Positions 6,650-8,053 of a stretch of DNA of 8,053 nt are shown in pieces. How positions within the stretch are numbered: the first letter of the stretch is position 1; every line of letters begins with the position of its first letter. Made by a program: the position numbers and the translations under genes. This DNA is from Actinomycetota bacterium (GTDB lineage: Bacteria; Actinomycetota; Acidimicrobiia; Actinomarinales; Actinomarinaceae), in contig PBPX01000055.1 in the NCBI GenBank assembly GCA_002724835.1, forward strand, positions 1 to 8,053. The letters run 5' to 3'. Under the pieces are notes generated by a model, which did not search any database, was not told the DNA's origin, and saw only the letters and a program-made list of their open reading frames with translations.

Positions 6650-7444
6650 TTAGAAGTACGTGATCTTAACAACACCAGAACCACCAGTGGTTCCTCGTCC
6701 ACAACAGTTACTACCACAATATGTGGTCATACCACCCTGTCCACCTGCACCATATGGTACGTTATGACAACCACAACGCATCCAACACTCAGTTAGTTCG
6801 TTTGTAACAAAGTTACCACCCGTTAAGAATGGAGCACCAGACGAACATTCTGTGTGACGATAGCAGTGACAAGCGAATGAACCAGAGAATCCTCCTCCAT
6901 GTGTACCCATTGAGAAGTCTCCACCCCAATGACTACCACTAGGATCAGTACAACATCTTGCCCAATCAGAGAAGCACATGGTATTCCAACTACTGTTGGC
7001 ACAACCACCCTTACCACCTATAGCACAGAAATTACTTAGGTTATGACCATTAACATAGGTCTGACAACCATCACATGCATAACATTCAACTGATTGACAT
7101 CCGTAAACACCAGCAGCACATATTGTATATTGGCAACCTTCCGTAGTAGAAATAGTTTTTATATTGTAGTAACCACCTTGAGCACCTGCATAGTGCTGAC
7201 ATCTGTTGTTAACACATAAACCGTGTCCGTTACCTCCAGAACCCCATAACTCAAATGTGACTCGTGTTACACCCGTTGGGACTGTCCAAAGACAACAGCA
7301 ACCTGGAGTTGCACACCTCAGGTCACCACGAATCCATTTCACGTTATAGTTTTTAAAGGCATTCGTCTCAAGCTTAGCATCAGTGACACTACCGTCAGTG
7401 AGACTTGCTCCAGATATTTTTTTATAACTTGAATAGGTTGCCAT
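6650..7444 (-). CDS. Cysteine- and glycine-rich virion-type protein, copy 1 of the array
   Basis: This is a 264-residue protein and the first gene of the array, with 26 cysteines. After MATYSSYKKISGAS and a variable linker (15-43), the glycine-rich fold signature begins with GCCCLWTVPTGVTRVTFELW (48-67) and GSGGNGHG. It continues through YTICAAG (106-112), the spaced cysteines C116, C121, C124 and C127, YVNGHNLSNFCAIGG, DFSMGTHGG, a His/Cys patch ACHCYRHTEC (191-200), CWMRCGC (220-226) and CGSNCC, and ends GVVKITYF. The ending and the W-x-VP-x-GV opening are what is known from glycine-rich tail-tip or fibre domains. The dense cysteines are the unusual part. Its own TATAAATA promoter lies 22 bases upstream, but the ribosome site is poor. 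The promoter class and the structural gene just upstream point to a late-made particle component. Confidence 0.8.
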   Translation of the reverse strand: MATYSSYKKISGASLTDGSVTDAKLETNAFKNYNVKWIRGDLRCATPGCCCLWTVPTGVTRVTFELWGSGGNGHGLCVNNRCQHYAGAQGGYYNIKTISTTEGCQYTICAAGVYGCQSVECYACDGCQTYVNGHNLSNFCAIGGKGGCANSSWNTMCFSDWARCCTDPSGSHWGGDFSMGTHGGGFSGSFACHCYRHTECSSGAPFLTGGNFVTNELTECWMRCGCHNVPYGAGGQGGMTTYCGSNCCGRGTTGGSGVVKITYF

Positions 7445-7465
7445 TTGTTAAACCAAGTATGTATG

Positions 7466-7473
7466 TATTTATA
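7466..7473 (-). promoter_or_regulatory. T4-type late promoter
   Basis: The minus strand reads TATAAATA, an exact late-promoter box, 22 bases before the ATG of copy 1. It starts only seven bases after the stem of the upstream hairpin, so the hairpin's T run merges into the promoter. It probably drives copies 1 and 2. Confidence 0.72.
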
Positions 7474-7502
7474 AAACGGTGGGGGATTCCATTGAATCCC
7501 CC
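7473..7502 (-). terminator. Perfect hairpin terminator after the fibre-like gene
   Basis: Read on the minus strand, GGGGGATTC (7502-7494), loop AATG and GAATCCCCC (7489-7481) make a nine-pair perfect stem, 13 bases after a tandem TAATAA stop. The trailing T run is short (TTTT) and displaced by ACCG, so termination may be partial. A role in RNA end protection or processing is the alternative. Confidence 0.65.
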
Positions 7503-7515
7503 GATCTCTAGGTTA

Positions 7516-8053
7516 TTAGACTGTGAATAGTCTCCAACCAGATGATGCATCGTAGTAAATTAAGTCGAATGCAGCACCCTCAGTATTAACTGTTAGATCA
7601 GCAGCATCACCCATAATTGGTTTGCCGTTTCTAGCAATTGTCAATGCGTTTGAATCAAACGTACTTGCAACGTCAACGAATCTGATTTGGTCACCCTTAC
7701 TTGGAGATCCAGGTAGAGTAACTGTAAATCCACCACCAGTAGTGTTACACCAGCATGTCTGGAATGCAGCAGCAGAGTATGTTGTGGTTACATCAACGTT
7801 CTGTAGACCTCCTAGTGGAACCCATGCAGATCCGTTATAAGACTCGAAGGAGTTAACGGAAGTGTTGTAACGAAGACCACCAAGAATTGGAATTGCTGGT
7901 CTCTGAGCAGTAGTTCCCTTAGGTGGAACAATCTGATCAGTACCCATGTTGTCACGGGTTAAGTAACCAACAAGTGCAAATTCAGTTGGGCAAGCATTGT
8001 TAGAGTTGCCACTCATGGTCTCGTCAGAGGAGAATTCAGAGATCGCCTCACCA
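7516..8053 (-). CDS. Tail-fibre-like structural protein, C-terminal part (5' end missing)
   Basis: An ATG at 8016 would give 166 residues, but the frame is open for 12 more codons to the right edge, and these read like continuing protein (GEAISEFSSDET). The stretch ISEFSSDETMSGNSNN then ACPTEFAL follows the cyanophage structural-protein pattern in which an S-D-G-T-hydrophobic-S-GNSD run leads into PTE-x-A. I therefore read the ATG as internal and the visible part as the last 178 codons of a longer gene. GTTAQRPAIPILGGLRYNTS, then FESYNGSAWVPLGG, is the well-known fibre and neck-appendage module that begins with a T-x-x-RP motif. The C-terminal domain (FTVTLPGSPSKGDQIRFVDV, then TIARNGKPI and GWRLFTV) is the beta-rich end module common in cyanophage fibre and baseplate proteins. 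TCWC (visible residues about 99-102) adds two cysteines close together. It ends with TAATAA just before a hairpin. Confidence 0.8.
   Translation of the reverse strand, partial: GEAISEFSSDETMSGNSNNACPTEFALVGYLTRDNMGTDQIVPPKGTTAQRPAIPILGGLRYNTSVNSFESYNGSAWVPLGGLQNVDVTTTYSAAAFQTCWCNTTGGGFTVTLPGSPSKGDQIRFVDVASTFDSNALTIARNGKPIMGDAADLTVNTEGAAFDLIYYDASSGWRLFTV

Larger units (their letters stand above)
5015..7444 (-). repeat. Tandem triplication of a cysteine-rich gene
   Basis: Three complete homologous genes of 263-266 codons lie head to tail with gaps of 14 and 28 bases. They share the start MA[S/T]Y.SYKK, the middle YVNG.NLSNFCA, and the CWMRCGC and SNCCG motifs in the same order. The array is bounded by a hairpin and promoter on one side and a terminator and promoter on the other, so it forms a transcriptional block. 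Confidence 0.85.

Noticed and set aside
5015..7444. Metallothionein or ferredoxin-type protein as the identity of the cysteine-rich genes
   Set aside because: The proteins are far longer, have Trp/Gly-rich beta-type segments and a tail-domain ending, and lack CxxCxxC iron-sulfur spacing with a following CP.
7481..7502. Perfect inverted repeat as a phage attachment site or operator
   Set aside because: It has a hairpin-sized loop, lies 13 bases after a double stop codon and is followed by a T run, all of which fit a terminator. No integrase is nearby.

Overview
The window looks like part of a tailed-phage genome, most likely a T4-like marine cyanophage (cyanomyovirus) or a close relative. This rests on four things. 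All genes lie on the minus strand and are tightly packed. Copies of the T4-type late promoter box (TATAAATA and the GATAAATA variant) sit 20-40 bases before structural genes. There is a tail-fibre-type structural protein with the modular repeat style of cyanophage fibres. Auxiliary genes for a carbamoyltransferase, a GT9-like glycosyltransferase and two 2-oxoglutarate/Fe(II)-oxygenase-like proteins are also typical of marine T4-like phages. The host is not visible in the sequence.

In the direction of transcription (right to left), the window opens with the 3' part of a structural or fibre protein (8053-7516). Its reading frame stays open to the right edge, so the ATG at 8016 is probably internal. 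A strong hairpin (7481-7502) and a late promoter (7466-7473) follow. Next come three tandem paralogues of about 265 residues (7444-6650, 6635-5835, 5806-5015). Each combines a glycine-rich tail-protein fold signature with about 24-26 cysteines, which is exceptional for a phage protein. A GATAAATA box precedes the third copy, and a rho-independent terminator (4967-4990) closes the array.

A second late promoter (4947-4954) drives a 238-residue protein (4907-4191) with a tail-assembly-chaperone-like C-terminus. An extended -10 promoter of host sigma-70 type (4176-4184) then precedes four tightly coupled genes: two different Fe(II)/2OG oxygenase-like proteins (4153-3599, 3599-2862), a GT9/heptosyltransferase-like protein (2830-1691) and a NodU/CmcH carbamoyltransferase (1689 to beyond position 1).

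The working idea is that the right half makes virion surface proteins and their assembly factor. The left half would be a modification cassette (hydroxylation, glycosylation, O-carbamoylation) acting on phage proteins or on glycans. The link between the halves is inferred from adjacency only. No tRNA, CRISPR, insertion sequence or convincing plus-strand gene was seen, and the only gaps without a gene are about 110 bases or shorter.
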